Of a DNA stretch of 59,455 bases, positions 8,286-17,436 are shown one piece after another (position 1 is the stretch's first letter; each line of letters begins with the position of its first letter). Position numbers and translations under genes: made by a program. Below the pieces are notes generated by a model. It saw nothing but the letters and a program-made list of their open reading frames with translations, had not been told where the DNA came from and made no database searches. The stretch is from Parachlamydiales bacterium (lineage in GTDB: Bacteria; Chlamydiota; Chlamydiia; Chlamydiales; Rhabdochlamydiaceae): positions 1 to 59,455 of the forward strand of contig JAGVMG010000060.1 of assembly GCA_020053915.1 (NCBI GenBank), written 5' to 3'.

Positions 8286-9803
8286 ATGGCAGCCTCTTCA
8301 TTTCCCTATACGAGCTCGGCTCGGCATGTTAAACCGACGGATCGTTTTACCCCGTCTACCCCGCTAAAAACTCAAGGAAAATCAATCAAGCGGCAGAAAA
8401 CTTCATCTTCAGCCTCTCTTCAAAATAAATTTTTAAAACTAATTAAACAGATTAACACGGATAATCCTATCTTGCCTGCGAAACAGCGCGCAGAGCTAAC
8501 TCAAATGCTGCAAAAAGATCGGTTAAAATGGGTAGATGGAGAAAACAACACCATTCCTCTCGAATTTCGGTGTGAGACGGCTCTGATCCTTGCACTGCAC
8601 TATTCACATACGGAAACAGAAAACAGCTCGGATCAGGCAAAGCACTATCACGCGATTGCAACGGAAAGCTGGGGAAAGGGAAAATTCGACGTGCGTGGGG
8701 ATGCTGCTTTTAATGCTGGAGAATTCTATGCAAAGAACCCAACGCTAGAAAATCTAAAGAAGGCAGCGCGCTACTTCAAAACAGCAGCAAAATCTACCTA
8801 TTACTATTCTCAAGAAAATGCTGAGTCATCTGCCTATACACATGCTGCAAACACATATGGACAGATTGCGCAGATTTTCTGTCAGAATGAAGATCAGCTA
8901 AAAGCGGATAAATATGAAAAAAAAGCAAAGAAATGCACCGAGAAAGCAAAACTCAATCTAGCGGAAAAGAACGAGGTGGCAGCGCTGGGAACATTGCCGA
9001 TGAAAAAAAAGATTCAGCAAAAAACTAATGCGGATAGGTTGTATAAGGAGTGCACAACACTCTGTCGTCTTGCGAAGGAGTCGGGCTCTTTGACGCAAGA
9101 ACAGGCTTTAGAAATCGAGTCTCTTCTTGGCCATGCACAACCCAAATGGTTAAATCTTGATACGATTCAGTGTCAAAAAAATCTCAAAGCACGCTCCAAG
9201 CTGGCACTCTATATGGCACACCATTGCGCTGTAGCGGATCCTGAAAAGGCCGTTTTTTACTACAAGATGGCTTTAGAAAAATTTTCCATTGGAAAATACG
9301 ATGTCAATGGAAGAGCTTATGAGAGCTATGCGCGTTATCTGCTGAATCGCGCAGGTGCATTGTCGGAAGAAACTGTTGCGATTTATGAAGAAGCTTCCAG
9401 ATGCTTTGCCATTGCAGCAAAATCAACTTACATTTATTCGACAGAAACAAATGAGCATTCTTCCTATAGCGATGCTGGAGAAATACACTTTAAACTGTCT
9501 TCATTTTTTGCTTCGGTTGGTCATACTGAGAAAAGCGAAGAGCATCGCATTAAAGCGATTAAATACAGCACACAGGCACTCAAAATAAAAGGCTCTGTGA
9601 CTCAGGAAACTCTTACCCATCTAAAGCAAGGATTTTTTCTCGCTGAACAAAACAGAGCTGTTACTGTTTTAGAAAACTGTCTTGGAGGCGCTGCGCTTCC
9701 TCAGCCCAATGGCAATACCCCGCTAGAAGAGCGCGAAATAGGATTGCCTAACACTTCTCGGGGCGTGGGTGGAAAGCGAAATCGTATCATTACTGACGAT
9801 TAA
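8286..9803 (+). CDS. Duplicated helical-repeat protein, candidate effector
   Basis: 505 aa from the ATG at 8286, chosen because AAAAAAGGAG lies just upstream. The N-terminus is Ser/Thr rich (MAASSFPYTSSARHVK), then comes a basic stretch, then two tandem copies of a roughly 190-residue TPR-like domain. Matching segments are KYHxxAxExWGKGKFDVRG against MALEKFSIGKYDVNG, and ARYFKTAAKSTYYYSQEN against SRCFAIAAKSTYIYSTET, each followed by a helix ending in KKAKKCTEKAK or IKAIKYSTQALK. Such alpha-solenoids bind proteins. The Ser-rich start and lack of a signal peptide resemble chlamydial type III secreted proteins; this is inference. Confidence 0.65.
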   Translation: MAASSFPYTSSARHVKPTDRFTPSTPLKTQGKSIKRQKTSSSASLQNKFLKLIKQINTDNPILPAKQRAELTQMLQKDRLKWVDGENNTIPLEFRCETALILALHYSHTETENSSDQAKHYHAIATESWGKGKFDVRGDAAFNAGEFYAKNPTLENLKKAARYFKTAAKSTYYYSQENAESSAYTHAANTYGQIAQIFCQNEDQLKADKYEKKAKKCTEKAKLNLAEKNEVAALGTLPMKKKIQQKTNADRLYKECTTLCRLAKESGSLTQEQALEIESLLGHAQPKWLNLDTIQCQKNLKARSKLALYMAHHCAVADPEKAVFYYKMALEKFSIGKYDVNGRAYESYARYLLNRAGALSEETVAIYEEASRCFAIAAKSTYIYSTETNEHSSYSDAGEIHFKLSSFFASVGHTEKSEEHRIKAIKYSTQALKIKGSVTQETLTHLKQGFFLAEQNRAVTVLENCLGGAALPQPNGNTPLEEREIGLPNTSRGVGGKRNRIITDD

Positions 9804-9835
9804 GTAGGCGCGCACTTCATTGAGCTATTCAATTT

Positions 9836-11053
9836 TCAGCCAAGAATAGGCTCCTCTGCATAGAGAGGAGCTTCATACTTTGATGCGAAAAACGAAGCTG
9901 ATGCAGATGAGGCGCTTGAGGAGGAAGATGAGGCATCATCAGCCAACATCTTGGGAACAGAGGTAGACAAGGCACTGCCAGGAGCAGGAATGTCCAATCG
10001 ATATCTTGTGGGGTAGAGTTTAACACTTTTTCCCATGCCGGCAGCTTCTAATGCAGGCCAGTAGGAGGATCCATACCTAATGAGCAACTGATGTCCTTTG
10101 CGAACCGTCTTACTTGTAAGAAAGGCAATTTCAACCTGTCCTTTGAATCTCCGTAGCTCTGCTACGACATTTGCATTCGCTTGGCCGTCATTGATCAAAG
10201 AGGTGAAATTTCCTCTCTCTTCAGCGTCGATGATGATCTCATAGCCTTCTTCTGGTTTTTCATGAGGACCAAAAATCTCACTTGCTGCGCTTTGCAATTG
10301 TTGACGGACTTTTTTCTTCTTTATCGGAGATTGTTTTTCATCTACACCATGAATGGGGTCAAAAGCGTACCCTTTCAAGAAATCTCTTTCAGACTGCATT
10401 GACAGTGTATATTTCCCTGCATAAAATCCGAGAAAAGTTCTTGGTTTTATGTCTATTTTTGCGAAGACCCCCCTACCCACTTTCTCAGATATTTCAGCAA
10501 CACAAACGAGGGAATCATAAATTCCTTTTTCTTCAATCGAAGACACATAGTTCCGCGGCAAATCCTTTTTATTGATTTTTGGAATCATTTTTTCATCTTC
10601 TAAGCAAAGATTTCTGAGTGGCTTAATAAAGCTTAGAGTCTCGGGAATCACCGAAAAAGGCAAACGATGCGTTGGAGCAAGCTGATGAATGATCTTTGAC
10701 GCATCGATTGTCTCTGAAAGGATGGTAGGTTTTGGCGGCTTTGCAATGAGGGAAGAACTCTTAATCACAGAAAGGCGTTGACTTCTACGTCGAGCAGGGG
10801 GTTGATCAGGAGCATTTGACGGGGTTTTCTGTTTTTTGGTTGTGTCTATGGAAGGCTCGCCTGTGGAGATTTCAAGAGCCGCTCGTTTTGCGAACGAGCG
10901 GAAAACTGAGTTCGGCACAGTTTGCGATGAAGCCGATGCGTCAGCGAGGGGGAGACTTTCAGCCCCCTCAGTGCAATGTGCTGAGGGAATTTCAATAGTC
11001 GGGGGATACGCTACGGAACCTAATTGACTCTCGAATCCAATTAATAACGACAT
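9836..11053 (-). CDS. SET-domain protein, predicted lysine methyltransferase
   Basis: 405 aa. Residues about 185-335 form a SET domain: KVGRGVFAKIDIKPRTFLGF (SAM-binding G-R-G-V-F), then NFTSLINDGQANANV (282-296, the N-x-x-x-x-x-N-D/H knot motif) and LLIRYGSSYW (Y-G-x-x-Y-W). The usual N-H-S-C-x-P-N reads N-D-G-Q-A-N here, so the knot is altered. The N-terminal 110 residues are disordered and contain nuclear-localisation-like basic patches (KKQK near 73 and RRRSQR near 88). Chlamydial SET proteins such as NUE of C. trachomatis are secreted and modify host histones or bacterial proteins. The target here is unknown. Ser-rich C-terminal tail. Confidence 0.8.
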   Translation of the reverse strand: MSLLIGFESQLGSVAYPPTIEIPSAHCTEGAESLPLADASASSQTVPNSVFRSFAKRAALEISTGEPSIDTTKKQKTPSNAPDQPPARRRSQRLSVIKSSSLIAKPPKPTILSETIDASKIIHQLAPTHRLPFSVIPETLSFIKPLRNLCLEDEKMIPKINKKDLPRNYVSSIEEKGIYDSLVCVAEISEKVGRGVFAKIDIKPRTFLGFYAGKYTLSMQSERDFLKGYAFDPIHGVDEKQSPIKKKKVRQQLQSAASEIFGPHEKPEEGYEIIIDAEERGNFTSLINDGQANANVVAELRRFKGQVEIAFLTSKTVRKGHQLLIRYGSSYWPALEAAGMGKSVKLYPTRYRLDIPAPGSALSTSVPKMLADDASSSSSSASSASASFFASKYEAPLYAEEPILG

Positions 11054-11136
11054 AAAAAACCCTTTTTAATTTTATTTCAAATAATAAAGGATTTCGAAAA
11101 ACAAATCAACAAAGCAAACAAACTGAAATTAAAAAT

Positions 11137-11550
11137 TTATTTATATATAACGCCGTCAATATAAGTCCAGTTTGTGATAGGAAGGACTTGGCTAACTCGG
11201 TTCTTTAGAGAGCATTTGCATTCACCATAACCTGCGATATCAATTTTATTTGGCCATTCCATTAGATTAGACAGATAGGGATGCACAGTGAGGTCTACGC
11301 AAATGAGATGCGCCCCTTCTGAAAGCTTTTTAAGAGGGTCTTCGGAATAGTGAGTTCTAGAAGAGCATCCTCCTGAGGGACGACTTTTCACATGAGTATG
11401 AAAGAGGCGCTGGAGCTTGCCATTATGGAGAAGGACAAAATCTCCCTGACTCAAAGCGTTGAGAATATCTGGATGTACGTCGTTACTCATTGAAAGCGGT
11501 AGAGGGCTGCTCAGCAGGGCCATGCGTCTTTGTGTGGATTCAGAGGCCAT
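11137..11550 (-). CDS. Unknown protein, 137 aa
   Basis: A small soluble protein without a recognised domain. The ribosome-binding site AAGGAAA precedes the ATG. Near residue 48 there is FHTHVKSRPSGGCSSRTHYSEDP, followed by HLICVDLTVHPYLSNL; the H-x-H and later D-T-V-H pattern is faintly like a JAB/MPN-type metalloprotease (H-x-H...S...D), which would fit ubiquitin- or peptide-cleaving enzymes. This is a suggestion only. It lies 60 bases downstream of the LysM gene on the same strand, so it may be its operon partner. Confidence 0.5.
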   Translation of the reverse strand: MASESTQRRMALLSSPLPLSMSNDVHPDILNALSQGDFVLLHNGKLQRLFHTHVKSRPSGGCSSRTHYSEDPLKKLSEGAHLICVDLTVHPYLSNLMEWPNKIDIAGYGECKCSLKNRVSQVLPITNWTYIDGVIYK

Positions 11551-11610
11551 ATTTTTCCTTTTTTGAAAGAAGTTAAGGCCGGAGAGTTTATGTCGGGGAA
11601 GGATTTTTTG

Positions 11611-12783
11611 TTAAGGAATTTCGAGCTGTCTACCAGTGCGAAGTTTTTCTGTTTCGAGATTGTTGACGCGCATGATCTCTTCGATGCTGACGTGGTACTT
11701 GCGGGAGAGCTTCCAGAGGCTGTCTCCGGGCTCGACGGTATGCAGTTTTTTGGGAAGGGTCTTCTTGATCGCCTGTTTGGTTTGGGCGAGGAGGTTTGCA
11801 GGGAGAGATTGAGGAAGGAAGCGATTGAGGACTTGGACATGATCATAAGGAGTGGGGATCTCTTCACCGAGAGAGGCATAGAGGAGGGCCGCGGCTTTTT
11901 GCCAGACAGCGTCAGTACGAGGAGAAGAGAGGAGTTCTTTTGCGAAGTGTTCGAGTTCAGGGGTGGGATCGCGGAGAGTATTAAGAAGAAAAAGGATTTG
12001 GAAATCGTCGAAACGCTTAAGGGTGTACTCAAGGTCGGTGCAGAGAAGGAGATGGGCGGCTTGAGGAGATGTGGGAAGGTAGGCGAGGAGAAGGGCTCTG
12101 CGCTGATCGGGGGTGAACTCGAGAGGAGCGGTAAAGGTAGTGAGTGTGCTCCACTCTCCTTCTGAGATAAGGGTGATGAGAGTGTCTGGAGAGAGAGGGG
12201 TTCCTGTTTTAGCAAAGAGGGAATGGAGGGTGTCAAATTCAGTGGTAAGCGTAAACGCTTCGATGAGTGAGGGCTCTTTTGAGCGCTTGAGCTCTTCGAA
12301 AAGGCCACGTGTTGTGAGAGGCCATTTTTCTGTGCGGGCGAACTGGAGAATAGCTTGAAATTGCGCGTCGTTTAATCCGGGATAAACGGTGAGTTCGGTG
12401 GAGGAAAAGGGAAGATAGCGTTTTTGAAGGAGCGTGCCACCGAGCACGCGTTCGATGTCGAAGTGGTGAAAAGCTACAAGGCAACTTAAGCTTAAATCTC
12501 TTCGGGTGAGCCCCTCTTCGATCAAGTCTTTATTTTCTAAACGGAGGAGGAGTTCTTGGTATGGGAGGAGAGAGTAGGCTTTGAGAAGTTGGGCATTGGT
12601 AAAAGTGGAGGGGGTTTCTTGAGGCTGTGGTTGAAGCTCTAGGACCAGGGATTCTTCCTTATCTTTGAGGACGGTGTAGGCAAAGGTGGCGAGCAGGCCG
12701 ATATTGAGGGTGCCGCTGATCATGAGGGCCTGGGTGAGCCATTTTGTCCGTCGGATCCACGGGGTCTCTAGAGTGTGAGTCAT
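11611..12783 (-). CDS. Membrane-anchored LysM-domain protein (CT474-like position)
   Basis: 390 aa with one N-terminal membrane anchor (about residues 18-40), a long helical region of about 290 residues, and a C-terminal LysM domain (about 345-390: HTVEPGDSLWKLSRKYHVSIEEIMRVN in two parts). LysM binds peptidoglycan-type glycans, so the protein probably sits in the inner membrane with its bulk in the periplasm. It is divergent from pheT, with RBS GGAAATT before the ATG. From memory, C. trachomatis has a hypothetical protein, CT474, at this place next to pheT. The reverse strand carries long open frames that are shadows of its GC-rich codons. Confidence 0.8.
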   Translation of the reverse strand: MTHTLETPWIRRTKWLTQALMISGTLNIGLLATFAYTVLKDKEESLVLELQPQPQETPSTFTNAQLLKAYSLLPYQELLLRLENKDLIEEGLTRRDLSLSCLVAFHHFDIERVLGGTLLQKRYLPFSSTELTVYPGLNDAQFQAILQFARTEKWPLTTRGLFEELKRSKEPSLIEAFTLTTEFDTLHSLFAKTGTPLSPDTLITLISEGEWSTLTTFTAPLEFTPDQRRALLLAYLPTSPQAAHLLLCTDLEYTLKRFDDFQILFLLNTLRDPTPELEHFAKELLSSPRTDAVWQKAAALLYASLGEEIPTPYDHVQVLNRFLPQSLPANLLAQTKQAIKKTLPKKLHTVEPGDSLWKLSRKYHVSIEEIMRVNNLETEKLRTGRQLEIP

Positions 12784-12855
12784 AATTTCCTTTTCGGGGA
12801 TTAGCGAAGTTTGGTACTATCGGTTATCATTAATCCTAAATTTTTTCAGCCTTTT

Positions 12856-15255
12856 ATGAAAGTCCCTATCTCTTGGTTAAAAGAATTCATTCCGTTTTCC
12901 CAGTCCCCGCAAGAACTTGCCGATCTTTTGACGTTGGCAGGCCTCGAAGTGGAAGGGATTGAGTCCACTCCCCTAAAATTTACAGGAGTGGTCGTCGGCA
13001 AAGTCATTTCTGCCGAGAAACACCCCAATGCTGATCGCCTCACTGTTGCAACCGTCTCGGATGGCTCGGAACAATTTCAAGTGGTCTGCGGGGCTCCGAA
13101 TTGCAGGGCAGGAATTAAAACGGCGTTTGCGAAAATCGGTGCAGCTCTGACAGATGCTGAAAACAAGGTCCATAAAATTAAAAAAGGCAAAATGCGCGAT
13201 GTGGAATCGCATGGGATGCTCTGCTCTGCACAGGAGCTGGGATTAAGTGATTCACACGATGGGATTATGGAATTGCCCGAAGAATTTGTTGAAGGCACTG
13301 CTTTGGAGGCGTTGTATGGCGATGCGGTGTTAGAAGTATCGCTGACGCCTAATTTAGGGCATTGCTTTAGCTTGATCGGCATTGCGCGCGAACTAAGCGC
13401 TCTGATTCAGGTTCCTTATGCGCAACCGAACGTTCAGGTAAAAGAAGGACCTAAGAAGATTGAGGATGCGGTGCGGGTGAACTTGATCGACAAACGGCAA
13501 TGCGCGCGTTTTACTTGCCGCTTGATCGAAGGGATTACTGTCCGTGAAAGCCCTGACTGGTTGAAAAAAAAGCTAGAGGCATCCGGCGTGCGCAGCATCA
13601 ATAATGTGGTGGATGTCGGTAACTTAGTCATGTTAGAGATGGGCCAGCCTTTGCATCTTTTCGATTATGATACGATTGAGGGAAAGCAACTCGTCGTGAC
13701 CTCAGAAACCTCTTATGAAAAAATGGAAACGCTCGATGATGTCGAGCGATTGATCCCGCCGCAGGCACTTTTGATTTGCGATCAAAACAAGCCGCTTTCT
13801 TTCGCGGGAGTCATGGGAGGAAAAAGTTCAGGTGTTACGGAAAAGACGCGCAGTGTGCTCATTGAAGCGGCTTACTTCCCTCCTCAAACAGTGCGCAAAA
13901 CGTGCAAGCTCATTGGTCTAAAAAGCGACTCTTCGCAGCGGTTTGAAAAAGGGATCGATCCGAATGGGATCCTCTATGCCTTGAACCGCGCAGCGTCTTT
14001 GTTGCAAGAACTTGCTGGGGGAGAAATCTGCCAGGGAATCATCGATCAAGCCGCGCATGTCTTTGAGCGAAAAAAAATCGCCTGCCGCGTGGATCGCGTG
14101 AATGCGCTTTTAGGAACGTCTTTAAGTGTCAGAGAAATTGCGGATATCTTTCAGCGACTGGAATGTGAAATCCTTTCAGAATCAGCGCATCAGCTCAACC
14201 TCGCTATTCCGACCTATCGCAATGATTTGAATGTGGAAATCGATCTCATTGAAGAGATCGCGCGGATCTATGGGTATAACAACATCCCGAAATCCACTCC
14301 GAAATTTGGATCTTCGCTGTTACCTCATGCCCCGATCTATTTGCTCGAAAAAAATGTCCGAACGCGCTTAAAGGCGGAAGGCTTACAAGAATTTTTAACG
14401 TGCGATCTCATTAGTCCTAACCAAGCAGCGATGTCTTTAGAAAACTCTCTTGGGAAAGAGGCTCTTATCCATGTATTGCAGCCGAGCTCCATCGAGCAAT
14501 CCGTATTGCGCACATCGCTCTTACCGGGACTCTTACAAGTGGTCAAGTACAACCGCGATCATTTTAACGACACGATCTTCGGGTTTGAAGTAGGCAGGAT
14601 CCATTTGCGTGAAGGAGAGAATTTTAAAGAGTACTCTTGCGCAGGGATTGTATTAAGTGGAAAATCCGCTCCCCACCATTTTGATCCGAAACCCAAAGAG
14701 GTCGACTTCTTTGATTTAAAAGGGATCGTCGAAAATCTCTTGCAGGGGTTGAATATTTCTGGAGTGACCTTCTCTATCTCTCATCTGCACAACTTCCACC
14801 CAGGAAGACAAGCGCATATTTATGTAGGCAATGTCCGCATTGGTGCACTCGGAGAGATCCATCCCGCACATGTGACTCAAATTGATATCGGACAGCGCGT
14901 GTACTTTGCAGAGCTCAATCTCCATGAACTCTTTCCGCTCATACGCAAACAAACAGCAATTAAAGAGCTTTCCCCTTACCCAGGGTCTGAAAGAGATTGG
15001 ACGGTGACAATAAAAGATGAAGTTTCAATTGATCACTTTTTAGATGCAGTGAGAAAAGCTTCTTCACGCCTCTTGGAATCTGTTTATCTTTTAGATCTTT
15101 ACAAAAGCGAGCAAATCGGCAAAGATAGGAAAAACGCAACATTCCGCTTTTTCTATCGCGATCCGAATAAAACGGTCGCGTTTGAGACCGTTGATAAGGA
15201 ACACACTCGTCTCACAACAGCGGTCGCAGAAAAACTAAAAGATAGCTTGATTTAA
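12856..15255 (+). CDS. pheT: Phenylalanine--tRNA ligase beta subunit
   Basis: A 799-aa protein of normal bacterial PheT length. The start at 12856 gives the canonical MKVPISWLKEFIP; an upstream GTG adds only a non-conserved tail. Domains in order are the N-terminal tRNA-binding (EMAP/OB) domain with GKVISAEKHPNADRLTV, the B3/B4 editing region (NNVVDVGNLVMLEMGQPLH), B5 (RNDLNVEIDLIEEIARIYG), the synthetase-like core, and a C-terminal ferredoxin-like anticodon-binding domain (YPGSERDWTVTI). It forms the alpha2-beta2 enzyme with PheS, which is not in this window. It is followed after 10 bases by the MORN lipoprotein gene. Confidence 0.97.
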   Translation: MKVPISWLKEFIPFSQSPQELADLLTLAGLEVEGIESTPLKFTGVVVGKVISAEKHPNADRLTVATVSDGSEQFQVVCGAPNCRAGIKTAFAKIGAALTDAENKVHKIKKGKMRDVESHGMLCSAQELGLSDSHDGIMELPEEFVEGTALEALYGDAVLEVSLTPNLGHCFSLIGIARELSALIQVPYAQPNVQVKEGPKKIEDAVRVNLIDKRQCARFTCRLIEGITVRESPDWLKKKLEASGVRSINNVVDVGNLVMLEMGQPLHLFDYDTIEGKQLVVTSETSYEKMETLDDVERLIPPQALLICDQNKPLSFAGVMGGKSSGVTEKTRSVLIEAAYFPPQTVRKTCKLIGLKSDSSQRFEKGIDPNGILYALNRAASLLQELAGGEICQGIIDQAAHVFERKKIACRVDRVNALLGTSLSVREIADIFQRLECEILSESAHQLNLAIPTYRNDLNVEIDLIEEIARIYGYNNIPKSTPKFGSSLLPHAPIYLLEKNVRTRLKAEGLQEFLTCDLISPNQAAMSLENSLGKEALIHVLQPSSIEQSVLRTSLLPGLLQVVKYNRDHFNDTIFGFEVGRIHLREGENFKEYSCAGIVLSGKSAPHHFDPKPKEVDFFDLKGIVENLLQGLNISGVTFSISHLHNFHPGRQAHIYVGNVRIGALGEIHPAHVTQIDIGQRVYFAELNLHELFPLIRKQTAIKELSPYPGSERDWTVTIKDEVSIDHFLDAVRKASSRLLESVYLLDLYKSEQIGKDRKNATFRFFYRDPNKTVAFETVDKEHTRLTTAVAEKLKDSLI

Positions 15256-15265
15256 GAGGTTTATC

Positions 15266-16264
15266 ATGAAGATCAGAGGTTATATTCTCTTCGCAATCCT
15301 AGGATTGATCACTTACGGTTGCAATGACTCTCAAAAAAATGACGAGGTTGTTTCCCAGCGCTACATCCACAAGTATGGCTATGCCATGTCTCAAAATGAA
15401 TGGGAATCTAGAGACTACCCCGGTCAAGTGATCACTCACCTGCGCAACGGCATCGTCGTTACCGCCACCTATGAAAATGGGATTTTAAACGGACCAATGA
15501 CGCAGACGTTCCCGCATAGCCAAACGGTGGAGCACTACACTCTCTACAACCAAGGCTCCAAGGTTAAAGAGATCCTCTATGATGCTTTAGGCCTGCCAAT
15601 TTCAGAAAAAATTCAGCTCTCCCCTTCACGCTATTCGGTCACACGATGGTATGATTCCGGCACTCCGATGATGATCGAAGATTTCGTCGGGAATGAGCTG
15701 TTAGAAGGGCAATACTTCACTGCGACAAACGACATCGAAAGCAGAATTGAAAAAGGAAGCGGTATGCGCATTGTTCGTAGAAGAGATGGCTCTCTTCTTG
15801 CGAAAGAAGACTACGAAGGTGGCTTTACCGTCAAAAAAGAAACATTCCATCCGAATGGCGTGCCTGAGTCGATTGCGACCTACTCTAATGGCAAGCTCAA
15901 CGGCGAGAGAAAAACGTTTGCTGCGAGCGGCGAGCCGCTCTCTGTCGAAGAAATGATCGATGATCAGCTTCACGGAAAGGCGACATATTACGAGAAAGGA
16001 AACAAATGCATCGAGTCCTCTTATCTCTACGGTCAGAAAAACGGAATTGAACGCCGTTATGTCGACGGAGAGATTTTAAGCGAAGAGATCTCGTTTGAAA
16101 ACAATCAGAAGCATGGTCCTGCGACCTACTTCATCGGCGATCGCCCGCACCACGAGTACTACTATGCTGGCGAAAAAATCAGCAAACGCAAATACATCGA
16201 ATTAAGCCGTCTCGATGAGATGATCACACACATCTCTCCTGATGTAAAATCTGCAATTCGTTAA
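15266..16264 (+). CDS. MORN-repeat lipoprotein (CT476-like)
   Basis: 332 aa. The N-terminus is a lipoprotein-like signal (MKIRGYILFAILGLITYGC, Cys19). The body carries MORN/YwqK-type repeats of the form F-x-x-N-G-x-x-x-x-x-x-x-Y-x-N-G-x-x-x-G: NGIVVTATYENGILNGPM, HPNGVPESIATYSNGKLNGE, and YLYGQKNGIERRYVDGE. Such repeats form a beta-meander and sit at membranes. The gene follows pheT by 10 bases and precedes ogt, the same order I recall for C. trachomatis CT475-CT477. A strong hairpin lies 13 bases after the stop. Exact role unknown. Confidence 0.8.
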   Translation: MKIRGYILFAILGLITYGCNDSQKNDEVVSQRYIHKYGYAMSQNEWESRDYPGQVITHLRNGIVVTATYENGILNGPMTQTFPHSQTVEHYTLYNQGSKVKEILYDALGLPISEKIQLSPSRYSVTRWYDSGTPMMIEDFVGNELLEGQYFTATNDIESRIEKGSGMRIVRRRDGSLLAKEDYEGGFTVKKETFHPNGVPESIATYSNGKLNGERKTFAASGEPLSVEEMIDDQLHGKATYYEKGNKCIESSYLYGQKNGIERRYVDGEILSEEISFENNQKHGPATYFIGDRPHHEYYYAGEKISKRKYIELSRLDEMITHISPDVKSAIR

Positions 16265-16276
16265 TCTTCTTTAGTT

Positions 16277-16297
16277 GCGGGGTGTCAAACACCCCGC
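16277..16297 (+). terminator. Perfect stem-loop after the MORN lipoprotein gene
   Basis: GCGGGGTGT (16277-16285), loop CAA, ACACCCCGC (16289-16297): a perfect 9-bp GC-rich stem, followed by a weak T stretch (TCATTTAT). It fits an intrinsic terminator for the pheT transcript. An in-frame GTG at 16282 for the next gene lies inside the stem, which argues against that start. Confidence 0.7.
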
Positions 16298-16305
16298 TCA
16301 TTTAT

Positions 16306-16770
16306 ATGTACACACACACATTTTCTTCTGGGCCTTCCATTACGGTGCACCTTTCTGGGAACAAGGCAAACCTATCTCAGGTGACGCTTGTTTTTGGAAC
16401 ACGCTTTATCTGTAGCTGGGATAAGTCACTCTCCCCTCAACCTTTTCTGAATTGGCTTGAAGCCTACAGCCTCAAAGCACCGATTTCTGCAGCGGGTTTG
16501 CTCGATATTGAACACCTGCCTCCGTTTCATCAAGAGGCATTGACATATTTGCAAACGCTCCCTTTCGGTCAAACGGCAAGCTATAAACAGATCGCAGAAG
16601 CGCTAGAAAATCCAAGAGCTGCACGTGCTGTCGGCAACGCGTGCAACAAAAATCCGTTTCCTCTGTTCATCCCCTGCCATCGCGTGATCGCAGCTCAAGG
16701 CAAGCTCGGCGGTTTTGCGATCGACATGCGGATCAAGCAAGCGCTCTTAGAGTTTGAGGCAGTGGAATAA
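16306..16770 (+). CDS. ogt: Methylated-DNA--protein-cysteine methyltransferase
   Basis: 154 aa from the ATG at 16306. A frame-extending GTG at 16282 falls within the terminator stem. The active-site motif FIPCHRVIAAQGKLGGFA is complete, with acceptor Cys124. LPFGQTASYKQIAEAL and PRAARAVGNACNKNPFPLF form the helix-turn-helix/DNA-binding core. The enzyme removes O6-alkyl groups from guanine by suicidal transfer to its Cys. Chlamydial annotations often call the homologue ada (CT477), but no AraC/Ada regulatory domain is present, so Ogt is the better name. Confidence 0.93.
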   Translation: MYTHTFSSGPSITVHLSGNKANLSQVTLVFGTRFICSWDKSLSPQPFLNWLEAYSLKAPISAAGLLDIEHLPPFHQEALTYLQTLPFGQTASYKQIAEALENPRAARAVGNACNKNPFPLFIPCHRVIAAQGKLGGFAIDMRIKQALLEFEAVE

Positions 16771-16848
16771 ATTTCGGCTAATTTTCTAGAATTATTTGTG
16801 CTTTTCTTGCTATCTTTGTTCTTTCTAACACGACGGGAGGAGACTCAG

Positions 16849-17430
16849 ATGAGAAAACAACTAGGCCATTTAGCCCTGTTATCCTGTACAGTTTTGGCTC
16901 TTTCTCTCCTTCCCTCATCGGCTCATGCCAAGTGCTGCAAAATGCCCGAGCGTGGACCTGCAGGAGCAGCGGGACCCGCTGGGCCTCCCGGACCGACTGG
17001 GCCAGCAGGGCCGCCGGGAACTCCGAGCAGCTTTGCTTCGGTTTCATTATTAACTACTCCTGCGATAATCAATCCTGGAGATCCGGTTCCTTTTGATACG
17101 GAAAACATCCCACCACAAGGAAACATCACTTATAATCCTCTCACCTTTGAATTTACTCTGATCAATCCAGGTTTTTATTCAGTCTCCTGTGCCGTAACAA
17201 CCCCTTTCGCATCAAGGGTACAATTCTGTTGCACGTTAAATGGAGTACCTCTAACCGGTGGTTGTATGGAAAATGGAGATGGCGGGGAACCGACTATCAA
17301 TGGATTAATCTTTCAAACGACCCTGCCTAACAGCACCCTTTCTCTAGTAGCTCCTAATGGAGCTACTGTTGAAGGAGTGGCTAACCCCGGCTCTGTGGGA
17401 GCCTATCTCTCTATCCAACAACTTCAGTAG
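16849..17430 (+). CDS. Secreted collagen-like protein with C1q/BclA-like head
   Basis: 193 aa. The start is set by GGGAGGAG upstream of the ATG at 16849. A signal peptide (residues 1-27, ending SSAHA) is followed by KCCKMPER and eight Gly-X-Y triplets (36-59, mostly GPA and GPP). The last 130 residues look like a trimeric beta-sandwich of the BclA/C1q-TNF type: NITYNPLTFEFTLINPGFYSVS in two strands, NGVPLTGG, and a terminal GAYLSIQQL. Collagen-like stalks with such heads are surface filaments in other bacteria and often phage- or exosporium-derived. Expected location is the periplasm or outer surface. The two Cys before the stalk could cross-link the trimer. Confidence 0.75.
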   Translation: MRKQLGHLALLSCTVLALSLLPSSAHAKCCKMPERGPAGAAGPAGPPGPTGPAGPPGTPSSFASVSLLTTPAIINPGDPVPFDTENIPPQGNITYNPLTFEFTLINPGFYSVSCAVTTPFASRVQFCCTLNGVPLTGGCMENGDGGEPTINGLIFQTTLPNSTLSLVAPNGATVEGVANPGSVGAYLSIQQLQ

Positions 17431-17436
17431 CCAGCA

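Noticed and set aside
11511-12308. Long open frames on both strands over the LysM gene (for example 11530-12165 plus strand)
   Set aside because: They are antisense or out of frame to a gene with signal anchor and LysM domain. Their Ser/Leu or Glu/Gly-only composition is typical of shadow frames.
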